A stretch of DNA of 21,903 nt from an uncultured Clostridia bacterium (GTDB lineage Bacteria > Bacillota > Clostridia > UBA1381). Location of the stretch: assembly GCA_934454035.1 (NCBI GenBank), contig CAKSFY010000028.1:1-21903 (forward strand), in the 5' to 3' direction. Positions 14,336 to 21,823 of this stretch are shown in pieces. The translations under genes and the position numbers were made by a program. How positions within the stretch are numbered: position 1 is the stretch's first letter; every line of letters begins with the position of its first letter. A model generated the notes under the pieces. It ran no database searches. It saw only the letters and a list, made by a program, of their open reading frames with translations, and was not told where the DNA came from.

Positions 14336-14466
14336 TTAGCTTTGGGATACCCGACAGTGTACTTGCGTACACCGAGTGGCGAAGTTTGTTGATAGCAAGA
14401 AAAGGAATAATTCTAAAAAAATCAATTATATTTCCCGTAATATATGCTTTTCCCTTCTTTTCTTGC
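14300..14466 (-). ncRNA. Candidate structured non-coding RNA or intergenic repeat element
   Basis: This stretch between two convergent genes is full of inverted repeats. In minus-strand order: stem I GCAAGAAAAG/CTTTTCTTGC (14466-14457 with 14404-14395); stem II, 11 bp (14393-14383 with 14324-14314, core AACAAACT/AGTTTGTT), enclosing two hairpins. The first is GTGTAC-GCAA-GTACAC (14372-14357), capped by a GNRA tetraloop only on this strand. The second is CCAAAGC-TAAA-GCTTTGG (14345-14328). An alternative stem (14335-14328 with 14312-14305) followed by six T makes a terminator that competes with both the second hairpin and stem II. No convincing coding frame exists; a 63-aa plus-strand frame at 14386-14577 overlaps it and lacks a ribosome binding site. 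It could be an RNA, the 3' UTR of the DUF5107 gene, or a mobile palindromic repeat. Confidence 0.35.
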
Positions 14467-14493
14467 GTTCCGGAGTTTTTTAACATCCCCTTT

Positions 14494-17400
14494 CTACAGA
14501 AGATTGTTTTTTGCTTCAAAATAATAAAAGATATTAATTTTATCATACTCGGCGGCAATTTTAAACATGCTGCATGATTTTTCAGGTTGCTCCATAAATT
14601 TGTATGCAAAACCGAGAAGATATGAATAGTATGCCTTTCTTGCATTTGACGGATTATCGCAGTATGAAATAAAAAACGGTGTTGATGTGAAATAACCCGG
14701 GTCGGTTACATTTATATTTTCTTTCCATTTTTTTTGATACTTATCAATCAGTGCTCTTCCGGCAAGGAAATTGCCGCATTTTTTATACACTTCCGCTTTG
14801 TAGTACGGAAGCTCGGGAAGATGCATATTTGAGAAATAGTCAATTTCGAGGCATAAAATCCAATTGTATATTTTTTTTGCCTTTTTCGGCTGACCGGTTT
14901 TTTCATAACATTCTGCGAGATAAAACCTGTACGGAACATATTTACATTCATTCCATATTCCTGCTCCGAGATTCTTCGGAAGTTTTAAGGCTTTTTCAAA
15001 TGACTTAGCCGCATTTTTATAATCTCCTTTTTTCATAAGTTCTCTGCCGACAGCAAGGCAGGCAAGCATATATTGTTCTGCGACTGCATGTTCTCCGCCC
15101 TCGCAAGGGACAAATGTATGCCCGGACAATACCTTCAAAGCGCTTTCATACGCACCCTTTTGATTATAGGCTCTTGCCAGTTCAATGCAAATATCGTCTC
15201 TTGACAGGGATTTTTTGTGCGTTTCAATAAAACTTATACGCTCGTCCGGAGATATACCCAGCTTACACATAACATAGGCGGTTTCAAAAACAAGCTGGCT
15301 GCTGTCGGGATTAAGCGTAAGTGCTTTTTTAAGTTTTGCGAGCACATCGTAATTTTTATTTAAATGACTGTAATTAAGAGCTGCAATATTTCTGTACGGA
15401 ATATAAAAATCGGGCTTAAGCTCAATTGTCTTTTCAAATTCACAGGCAGCATTTTCATACTGCTTTTTTGAATAAAGCAAACAGCCTAAATAATAGTGCG
15501 CCATAGGTAAATCGGGATTTTCGGCAGTTATTTTTTTAAGAAGCTTATATTCTTCGCATCTGAACGGAAAAGAACATTTTAATGCAATGCTTTCGGCTTC
15601 TTCAAATCTGTTTAAAAAGTAATACACCATTGGTTCTTTTTCGGGCAAGTTTTCGAGCAGCTTTTTTGCAAGTTCATATTCTCCGCATGCAGTTAAATCA
15701 AATGCAATGTCCAGACAAGTCTGAGACATATTGCTTGACAGATTGTCATAGAAATTTTTATCATTGCTTAAATATCTTGCAAAATGATTCAAACGGTCGC
15801 ACTTGAGCAGTTTGTTTATTTCAGCGGTGCAGTCGTTTCCGAGTCTGTTCAGTGCAATAATTCTATAGCATGCCGCAATCCCGTTGTTAATATTGTGAGA
15901 AAGTGCGTTTTCACTGTGGAAAAGCATTTCTTCATAATTTCCGCGCTGCCCGTCAATTGCGGCAATTTGAGTCATTGCCGCCGAATATGTATCCATATTC
16001 CATGAGGATTTATAGAAATAATCGTATGCTTTATCTGTTTTATTCTCAGCCAGATATATTTTGCCGATTATATAGTAAAGCTTACCGCTTTCGGGATGCT
16101 TGTTATATTTTGTAAGTGCTTTTTCCGCTTCTGCTGAATATCTTTTTGCTTTTTCAAAATCGCATGCCGAAAGATAGAATTGCGCAAGAGCACAAAGCGA
16201 ATTAACATGCCCGGTATTGCGCCGAATTGCTTCATGCCAGTAACGGTCAGCGGAAACAATCGGGTCTCTGTACTGCTTTACATGAACACCCTCAAGATAG
16301 AGTTCATCGGCGGAGATGTTTTTTTTGTAATCAGGCATGTCCTCGGCAGTATCGGGGATATTGTAAATATCAGCTTTTTCCTCTGTATATTTTAAAAGAT
16401 TCTTACCGTTTTCCGAGACAGAGACTGTATAGCCGACAGCTTTAAGCCCGATTTCAAAGCTTGACGGCTTGCCTGCATAAAGAAGGGCAGTTTTCTTGAA
16501 TATGGTCAGATTGCCGTATGTTACAACTATTTTGGCATTTATGTTTTTAGTCGCTTGTATAATAAGATTTTCGCTGTCCCAGTGAATTGCACCGTTCGTG
16601 TTGGCAAAGCATGGAGTCCCCAGATTGCCTATCGGAAACCAATACTGCGAAAATATCTTCGTTTCATATGGCTCAATCCATGCGAAATCGGGCTGGTTGT
16701 CAGAATAGCATCCCGCCATCAGCTCGGCATAGGGGCCGTCCGTGTCGGTGAGAGCATTTTGCCATGACTTTGAAAGACCGTTATAGCCCCATGTAAACAT
16801 TTTTTTTCCGGGCGAAATATGATGATTGGCTATATGCACAACGCCGCATTTTTTTCCGCAGTCGAAACCGCCGAAAAAGTCATACTTTGACGGAGCACTG
16901 AAATATGATGTCGGCTGAATAGTATTCCTGTGCATTGAAATATCTGTTTCGCCGTCATATCTGATTCCGTTGAAAATACCGAGCGAATTGTCTGCTGTCG
17001 GAAACGTTGTTACCGAGCGCTTATAATGAAAATTAACATATGATACATCTTTCGGGAAAAAAATGCGATAATTTTTATTGACCGGGACGGCAGTATTTTC
17101 CCACCATAAAAACGAATGTGTTTCGTCCGTCCTGTTGAAAAGCCGCACTTTTGTTTCGAATATTGCTTCATTAGGATTAAGCGATATACCGACCATGCCT
17201 TTCATGCGTTCAATCGGGTCATGCTCCGAAAGCCAAACTATTGCGCCGCCGTTTTCCTTTTTTTCAATATAGTAGTCGGTCGGCATAAAAGTCGACGCCC
17301 TGTGATGAAACGGCCAGTTAAATTCTGCACCGCCTGAAATCCATGACCCTAAGCAGCCTATAAGAGCCGGCTTTATAACATGCTGCTTGTAAAAAAAGTC

Positions 17401-17667
17401 ATAGCCGGTGATTTTGTCATAAGCGGAATATATTCGCCCTCCGAGTTCCGGCAGTATTTCAAGACGGATATATTTGTTTTCAAGACGGATAAGAGTGTAT
17501 TCCTTATCCTCCTTATGCGTCCTGTCTGTTTCGAGTACAACATGATTCGGGTATGGATTTCCGCTTGTTCTCTGGTGAACCCTGTTTTCGGCGAACATCG
17601 GCATTTCCTCTGCCGGCGGCTCGGGATATGTCGGAATTATTATTTTTTCTTCTGATATTTCAACCAT
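14494..17667 (-). CDS. DUF5107 domain protein with C-terminal TPR repeats
   Basis: A 1057-aa protein. The N-terminal half (about 30-370) matches the DUF5107 pattern, a mutarotase-like beta-sandwich family found near glycoside hydrolase genes: 'IRLENKYIRLEILPELGGRI', 'GCLGSWISGGAEFNWPFHHR', 'SFLWWENTAVPV', 'WGYNGLSKSWQNALTD' and 'PYAELMAGCYSDNQPDFAWI'. About residues 430-1050 carry roughly ten TPR-type helical repeats, for example 'AHYYLGCLLYSKKQYENAAC' and 'GRELMKKGDYKNAAKSFEKA'. There is no signal peptide or membrane helix, so it is probably cytoplasmic. AAAGGAG precedes the ATG. It is divergent from a sugar-type regulator and near a glycoside hydrolase, which points to carbohydrate metabolism. 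I cannot assign a reaction; an enzyme acting on, or a scaffold binding, an oligosaccharide are both possible. Confidence 0.85.
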   Translation of the reverse strand: MVEISEEKIIIPTYPEPPAEEMPMFAENRVHQRTSGNPYPNHVVLETDRTHKEDKEYTLIRLENKYIRLEILPELGGRIYSAYDKITGYDFFYKQHVIKPALIGCLGSWISGGAEFNWPFHHRASTFMPTDYYIEKKENGGAIVWLSEHDPIERMKGMVGISLNPNEAIFETKVRLFNRTDETHSFLWWENTAVPVNKNYRIFFPKDVSYVNFHYKRSVTTFPTADNSLGIFNGIRYDGETDISMHRNTIQPTSYFSAPSKYDFFGGFDCGKKCGVVHIANHHISPGKKMFTWGYNGLSKSWQNALTDTDGPYAELMAGCYSDNQPDFAWIEPYETKIFSQYWFPIGNLGTPCFANTNGAIHWDSENLIIQATKNINAKIVVTYGNLTIFKKTALLYAGKPSSFEIGLKAVGYTVSVSENGKNLLKYTEEKADIYNIPDTAEDMPDYKKNISADELYLEGVHVKQYRDPIVSADRYWHEAIRRNTGHVNSLCALAQFYLSACDFEKAKRYSAEAEKALTKYNKHPESGKLYYIIGKIYLAENKTDKAYDYFYKSSWNMDTYSAAMTQIAAIDGQRGNYEEMLFHSENALSHNINNGIAACYRIIALNRLGNDCTAEINKLLKCDRLNHFARYLSNDKNFYDNLSSNMSQTCLDIAFDLTACGEYELAKKLLENLPEKEPMVYYFLNRFEEAESIALKCSFPFRCEEYKLLKKITAENPDLPMAHYYLGCLLYSKKQYENAACEFEKTIELKPDFYIPYRNIAALNYSHLNKNYDVLAKLKKALTLNPDSSQLVFETAYVMCKLGISPDERISFIETHKKSLSRDDICIELARAYNQKGAYESALKVLSGHTFVPCEGGEHAVAEQYMLACLAVGRELMKKGDYKNAAKSFEKALKLPKNLGAGIWNECKYVPYRFYLAECYEKTGQPKKAKKIYNWILCLEIDYFSNMHLPELPYYKAEVYKKCGNFLAGRALIDKYQKKWKENINVTDPGYFTSTPFFISYCDNPSNARKAYYSYLLGFAYKFMEQPEKSCSMFKIAAEYDKINIFYYFEAKNNLL

Positions 17668-17702
17668 TTTTTATTATTCTCCTTTCGTGTTCCCGGTTTA
17701 TA

Positions 17703-17731
17703 ATTTTATATCGGTTTGGTATATCGGTCAA
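17703..17731 (-). promoter_or_regulatory. DUF5107 promoter with an embedded direct repeat (candidate operator)
   Basis: Minus strand: TTGACC (17731-17726), 17-bp spacer, TAAAAT (17708-17703). Plus-strand TATATCGGT occurs twice, at 17707-17715 and 17720-17728, separated by TTGG. The copies are 13 bp apart and fill the spacer between -10 and -35. A protein bound there would block RNA polymerase. The adjacent divergent regulator is the natural candidate, by inference. Confidence 0.6.
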
Positions 17732-17770
17732 GACAAAATAATTTGGAAAGAATCCCTGTTTTTTTACATC

Positions 17771-17799
17771 TTGAATTTTGGCATGCAGTGTGATACAAT
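17771..17799 (+). promoter_or_regulatory. Promoter of the PBP-HTH regulator gene
   Basis: TTGAAT (17771-17776), 17-bp spacer, TACAAT (17794-17799), preceded by TGA for an extended -10. It lies 39 bp from the divergent DUF5107 -35 element, so one bound regulator could affect both. Confidence 0.65.
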
Positions 17800-17820
17800 T
17801 GATTTAAAGAGGGATTGATA

Positions 17821-18870
17821 ATGAAAATTAGCATATTTATTGAAGAAAATTACAGAAATACCGTTTGGTGTAAGGAAATACTTGACGGTGTAAACAAAAA
17901 GGCGGCAGCTTTGAGGTATGAGACCGAGTTTGTGAATGATTTGAGGCAGCAGAAAGCAATAACGCATTTGCTGATAATAGGAACATCTCCGGAATGGGCG
18001 GATTCGGCAGCAGCTGCGGCACCGGAAAACATAAAGACTGTATTTGCCTGCTGCCGTCCGCGAAAAAGCGGTGCGGGCTATGTTGCGGCAGACCATTCTG
18101 AAGCGACTTTAGAAGCAATTGATTATTTAAACGGTTGCGGCAGGAGCAAAATCGCTCTTTATGGGGTAAATGAAAATTCTTTTGCGGATACGCTCAAGGC
18201 GTCCTGCTTTAAAAAGGATGATATTTATTTCAGCAGCGGTTCTAACGCATTGGCAGACTGCTTCAGCAGATTTGAGACAAATCTTGCCCGGTATGACGCG
18301 GTGATTTGCACCAACTATATAAGCGCGGTTTCACTGGTAAGAAGATTAAAAAGAACGGTGTGGAGTGTGCCGGAAAAATTATATGTAATGTGTTTTGGCG
18401 ATTCGGTTACGGGAAGTCTTATAAATCCGTCCCTTACAACAGTAACGCTTGACCACTGCCAACTTGGCAAACAGGCGGTTATGCTCTGCAAATACACTGA
18501 AAAGCAGGATTTGGATATAAATACCTCTGTATCATTATCATGCAGGATTGTACCCGGTGAGTCTACAGAATTTAAACCGTATCGGAAAAGGGATATATGC
18601 ATTTCAAAGCCCGGGGGTCTTGATATTTTTTCGGCAGATCCGGAACTGTTGATAATTCAGTCGCTTGAAAAAGCGCTCAGAAAATGTTCGGAGCTTGATA
18701 CGAAGATTATCAGTGGTTTGACTATGAAAAAGAGCTATGGGCAGATATGCGATGAGCTTTTTATTTCGGAGGGAACGCTTAAGTACAGAGTCAAGAGACT
18801 TTTGGCAGATACCGGGTTTGATTCGGTAGGCAAGCTGCTGGCAGGTTACAGAGAGTATCTGGATAAATAA
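17821..18870 (+). CDS. Transcriptional regulator: LacI-type ligand-binding domain with a C-terminal HTH
   Basis: A 349-aa protein. Residues 1 to about 250 resemble the periplasmic-binding-protein-like sensor domain of LacI/GalR regulators: 'MKISIFIEENYRNTVWCKEI' opens the first Rossmann-like lobe, then 'GYVAADHSEATLEAIDYL' and 'SLINPSLTTVTLDHCQLGKQ', the latter typical of the LacI sensor C-lobe. The usual N-terminal LacI HTH is absent. Instead the C-terminus (about 285-349) has a LuxR/GerE-like HTH: 'SYGQICDELFISEGTLKYRV' followed by 'KRLLADTGFDSVGKLLAGYR'. This is the reverse of LacI order and recalls XylR (binding domain then AraC HTH) with a different HTH. There is no signal peptide. I start at ATG 17821, 7 bp after AAAGAGGG, over the in-frame TTG at 17815. 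It probably senses a sugar and controls the flanking DUF5107 and glycoside hydrolase genes. Confidence 0.78.
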   Translation: MKISIFIEENYRNTVWCKEILDGVNKKAAALRYETEFVNDLRQQKAITHLLIIGTSPEWADSAAAAAPENIKTVFACCRPRKSGAGYVAADHSEATLEAIDYLNGCGRSKIALYGVNENSFADTLKASCFKKDDIYFSSGSNALADCFSRFETNLARYDAVICTNYISAVSLVRRLKRTVWSVPEKLYVMCFGDSVTGSLINPSLTTVTLDHCQLGKQAVMLCKYTEKQDLDINTSVSLSCRIVPGESTEFKPYRKRDICISKPGGLDIFSADPELLIIQSLEKALRKCSELDTKIISGLTMKKSYGQICDELFISEGTLKYRVKRLLADTGFDSVGKLLAGYREYLDK

Positions 18871-18908
18871 ATTTGCAGTTTATGCGCTTTTTTTTGACTT
18901 GTGTTCTT

Positions 18909-18937
18909 TTGTCAAAATGATAAAATACTTGTATAAA
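18909..18937 (+). promoter_or_regulatory. Promoter of the glycoside hydrolase gene, overlapped by an inverted repeat
   Basis: TTGTCA (18909-18914), 17-bp spacer, TATAAA (18932-18937). TTTTGAC (18892-18898) and GTCAAAA (18911-18917) form a 7-bp inverted repeat whose right arm covers the -35, a possible operator. An alternative promoter, TTGACT (18894) with TGATAA (18918), has an 18-bp spacer. No terminator is seen after the regulator, so read-through from it is possible. Confidence 0.5.
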
Positions 18938-18959
18938 AATAAAAACAGAGGTGAGACCT

Positions 18960-20372
18960 ATGAATTTTAATTGCATCGGCAGGGTCGGAAACGGCGCAAA
19001 AGCCAAAAGAATAGGAATAGGACTTGAAAAGCTGGACAGGAGTCTTTACGACCCGAAAAAATGCTATGCTCACATTGGAGCACTCGGGGCAGGACGGGTC
19101 CGTATTCAGTCAGGCTGGATGAAAACGGAAAAGCAAAAGGGAGTATATGACTTTGCATGGCTTGACGATATTGTCGATAATATAATTGAACAAGGCGCAT
19201 CCCCGTGGATGTGTCTTTGCTACGGAAATCCGATTTACAGTGATGAAGCAAAAAAGATTAACGGAGCAATCGGTGTTCCGCCTGTATTTACACAAGAGGA
19301 AAAAGACGGGTGGAAAAATTATGTAACCGCCGTTGCAGAGCATTTTAAAGGCAGGGTAAATGAATATGAAGTGTGGAATGAGCCGGATGATGGGTGCTGG
19401 CGTCCGGTGCCGGACCCGGTGCAGTACGGTGAATTTGTTACGGCGACCGCAAGTGCGGTAAAATCAGTATGTGATACAAATCGTGTTTTTGCCGGTTCGC
19501 TGGTGAGAGGAAAACTGGATTATCTTTCGCAAATGCTTGCAACGGGCTGCTATAAATATATTGATGCAATCACCTATCATAATTACAAAGCAAGACATAT
19601 TGAAGATGATATTGTCGAGCTGGTTGCAGACATGAAGGCGCTTGTTGATACATATGATTCGAAAATAACAATTATTCAGGGTGAGCATGGAGCACCGTCG
19701 CGCTCGGACGGCAGGGGAGGCCTTTCAAATTTTTCATGGACGGAGGAAAAACAGGCAAAGTTTCTTGCAAGAAAAATTCTTATTGATATAATCAGCGGAG
19801 TTGAATTTGCTTCATACTTTACTTTGGCGGATATGTTTGAAAATTTAGAAGGAGACTTTGTGGAAATAAACGAAAAAAATTACGGTTTTTTCGGATTATT
19901 GAAAGAGAGTTTTACGGCAGACGGAAAGCCGAGCGGCAATTATACAAGAAAACCGTCCTTTGAAACTGTTCGTGCAATGTGCTCGATTTTCGGAGATGAT
20001 GCCGAAATGAATCATGCTCCGATAAGGTTTTTGTATCCGGCAAGGGCAAGCGATATTTGCCAGGATGTTGACAATGCGTATTACACCTCAAATGATTTCA
20101 GGACCGTCTGCCAAAGCTTTAAAAAACCCAACGGAAGCGTAGGCTTTGCTTACTGGCGTGCAACAGATGTAATTAATATGACATATTCGTCAATTGTTTC
20201 GATAGAGGCTTACAGGGTTTCGCAAAAGGTGAGTCTGGTCAGCTGCTTAAACGGAGAAATATACGAAATTCCGAAAGAAAAAATTGAAATAAGGGAGGAT
20301 GGACGCATTCTTTTGAAAGAACTGCCGATATATGATTATCCGCTGATTCTGTGCTTTGGAGACTTTGTGTGA
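18960..20372 (+). CDS. Clan-A glycoside hydrolase, GH39-like (beta-xylosidase-type)
   Basis: A 470-aa (beta/alpha)8-barrel hydrolase. Probable acid/base Glu141 lies in 'YEVWNEPDDGCW' at the end of strand 4; probable nucleophile Glu242 lies in 'TIIQGEHGAPS' at strand 7, about 100 residues later as expected for clan GH-A retaining enzymes. 'GAGRVRIQSGWMKTEKQKG' near the start and 'GVYDFAWLDDIVDNIIEQGA' match the beta-xylosidase/GH39 type of N-terminus. A C-terminal beta-rich part (about 375-470) may be an accessory sandwich. There is no signal peptide, so it should act inside the cell on short imported glycans. I start at ATG 18960, 5 bp after AGAGGTGA, over the GTG at 18951, which falls inside that site. 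GH39 is the best guess; another clan-A family cannot be excluded, and the substrate is unknown. Confidence 0.8.
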   Translation: MNFNCIGRVGNGAKAKRIGIGLEKLDRSLYDPKKCYAHIGALGAGRVRIQSGWMKTEKQKGVYDFAWLDDIVDNIIEQGASPWMCLCYGNPIYSDEAKKINGAIGVPPVFTQEEKDGWKNYVTAVAEHFKGRVNEYEVWNEPDDGCWRPVPDPVQYGEFVTATASAVKSVCDTNRVFAGSLVRGKLDYLSQMLATGCYKYIDAITYHNYKARHIEDDIVELVADMKALVDTYDSKITIIQGEHGAPSRSDGRGGLSNFSWTEEKQAKFLARKILIDIISGVEFASYFTLADMFENLEGDFVEINEKNYGFFGLLKESFTADGKPSGNYTRKPSFETVRAMCSIFGDDAEMNHAPIRFLYPARASDICQDVDNAYYTSNDFRTVCQSFKKPNGSVGFAYWRATDVINMTYSSIVSIEAYRVSQKVSLVSCLNGEIYEIPKEKIEIREDGRILLKELPIYDYPLILCFGDFV

Positions 20373-20391
20373 GCATTATAATTAATAGTTA

Positions 20392-20420
20392 TTGCGTTTT
20401 TGAGATTATTATGATATAAT
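20392..20420 (+). promoter_or_regulatory. Promoter of the diguanylate cyclase gene
   Basis: TTGCGT (20392-20397), 17-bp spacer, TATAAT (20415-20420) preceded by TGA (extended -10). The leader to the ATG at 20510 is about 83 nt; I see no recognisable riboswitch in it. Confidence 0.65.
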
Positions 20421-20509
20421 TAATTATAAGTTGCCGGAATTTGTATTATAATGCTGAGGTACGGTATAAGCTTTCAAATTTCATATGGTTGTTTTTTTGG
20501 GAGGGTAAT

Positions 20510-21712
20510 ATGAAAAAAACTGAAGATAAAACCGTTATAACGAAAGACCTATCTTGTTGGGTTACGGAGGTTGCTTTTGCCAGATTTAAAAGCTTTTGCA
20601 ATAACGTTCTCGGAGCGGAGGTTGATAAAGTACCGTCCGAACAGAGCATTTTTATGAGGCAGAGTCTTTCCATAGTTTTTTATGCGACAATTATTTTTTT
20701 AATGACTAACGGATTTTATCTTATTAAAAATATTGCTCAGAATACTATGATAGCCATTGACATGATACCGCTTTATATGATGGTTTTATCCTGCCTTGCG
20801 ATGCTGCTTTTTATAATTTTTTATAAAAATTACGAATCGCCCGTTCCGAGGTTTGTACTGCTTGCATTTTATACGATGGTTATTGCGAGCGTTACTGTTT
20901 TTATGGTTTCCTGCAATTTTCATAAAATCGGGCTTTCAATTTCGATGTGTTATCTTTTTGTGATTATGATTGCACCGACGTATAACCTGTTTGATACCGT
21001 AGTCATATGCATTTTGATTTCGGTAAGCTGGTGGCTTCCGGGAAAGCTTCCTTATGCGGACAATTACAATTTATTCAAGCATTTCCTGCTCCGTTTTTCA
21101 ATCGTTGCAGGTTTTATTGCCATTCGCTCTATCTTTATACGGCAATCAGCCCACGAAAGACATATTAAGGAAATGAGCAATTCTTTTATCAAGCTTGCAT
21201 ACAATGACGTAATGACGGGCACTCTGAACAAAAAAGCAATGGAAACCTACTGCACATTTGTTGCTGAAAAAATGAAGCCCGAAAAGATAAGCGTTATAAT
21301 TTATGATATTGATAATTTCAAATCGTACAATGATAATTATTCTCATCTGAAAGGCGATGAGGCACTCAAGCAGGTTGCTAAAAGCGTTGTTAATGTTCTG
21401 GAAAAATTTGACGGATATCTCTTTCGCTTCGGAGGAGAGGAATTCGTTGTTATTCTGCCGAATGTCACAGAGGATAAGGCACGTATTATTGCCGGAGAAC
21501 TTCTTGAAGCAGTGCGTGACGCGGCTGTTGAGAGAGATGATTTGCCCGGAAAAAGTATTGTTACGGCGTCATTCGGAGTTGCCTGCGGAACAAGCGGTGA
21601 ACTGAAAAATCTTTCGCTTATAGAAAAGGCGGATAAGCAGCTTTATATTAGTAAAAACAGCGGCAAAGACTGTGTTGCGGCAAACGGCGTTATAAATTCC
21701 GGTTTAAAGTAG
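20510..21712 (+). CDS. Membrane diguanylate cyclase (GGDEF domain)
   Basis: A 400-aa protein. About 50 cytoplasmic residues precede six hydrophobic segments (about 52-72, 85-105, 114-135, 140-157, 160-178, 192-210), then a GGDEF domain (about 227-395) that makes cyclic-di-GMP from two GTP. The domain begins 'NDVMTGTLNKKAMETY' and has 'IIYDIDNFKSYNDNYSHLKG' and an intact GGEEF active site (308-312). The inhibitory RxxD I-site is not present at the expected place just upstream ('KFDG'), so product inhibition may be weak. I start at ATG 20510, just after TGGGAGGG; the frame extends upstream to 20441 without a ribosome binding site. The membrane region is a candidate sensor of unknown signal. It has its own promoter and no clear terminator, and stands apart from the sugar genes upstream. 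Confidence 0.9.
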   Translation: MKKTEDKTVITKDLSCWVTEVAFARFKSFCNNVLGAEVDKVPSEQSIFMRQSLSIVFYATIIFLMTNGFYLIKNIAQNTMIAIDMIPLYMMVLSCLAMLLFIIFYKNYESPVPRFVLLAFYTMVIASVTVFMVSCNFHKIGLSISMCYLFVIMIAPTYNLFDTVVICILISVSWWLPGKLPYADNYNLFKHFLLRFSIVAGFIAIRSIFIRQSAHERHIKEMSNSFIKLAYNDVMTGTLNKKAMETYCTFVAEKMKPEKISVIIYDIDNFKSYNDNYSHLKGDEALKQVAKSVVNVLEKFDGYLFRFGGEEFVVILPNVTEDKARIIAGELLEAVRDAAVERDDLPGKSIVTASFGVACGTSGELKNLSLIEKADKQLYISKNSGKDCVAANGVINSGLK

Positions 21713-21756
21713 CAGATAAATATAAAAAACACCCCCTTCAGCAAATATAATTACAT

Positions 21757-21785
21757 TTGACAAATATATCTTGATATGGTATAAT
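21757..21785 (+). promoter_or_regulatory. Consensus promoter of the purine permease gene
   Basis: TTGACA (21757-21762), 17-bp spacer, TATAAT (21780-21785), with TGG before the -10. The leader is only about 30 nt, too short for a purine riboswitch. Confidence 0.85.
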
Positions 21786-21823
21786 ATATGTATATTTTTA
21801 TGAAAGGGTGGTTTTCTTAAAAG

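Noticed and set aside
14386..14577. 63-aa plus-strand frame in the intergenic region
   Set aside because: It has no ribosome binding site, overlaps the end of the DUF5107 gene and the hairpin-rich element, and its composition resembles no known protein.
20431..20452. Second promoter (TTGCCG ... TATAAT) before the diguanylate cyclase
   Set aside because: The spacer would be only 10 bp, too short for sigma-A.
20421..20509. Riboswitch (for example c-di-GMP type) in the leader of the diguanylate cyclase
   Set aside because: About 83 nt without a recognisable aptamer core or paired stems; only A/T-rich sequence was seen.
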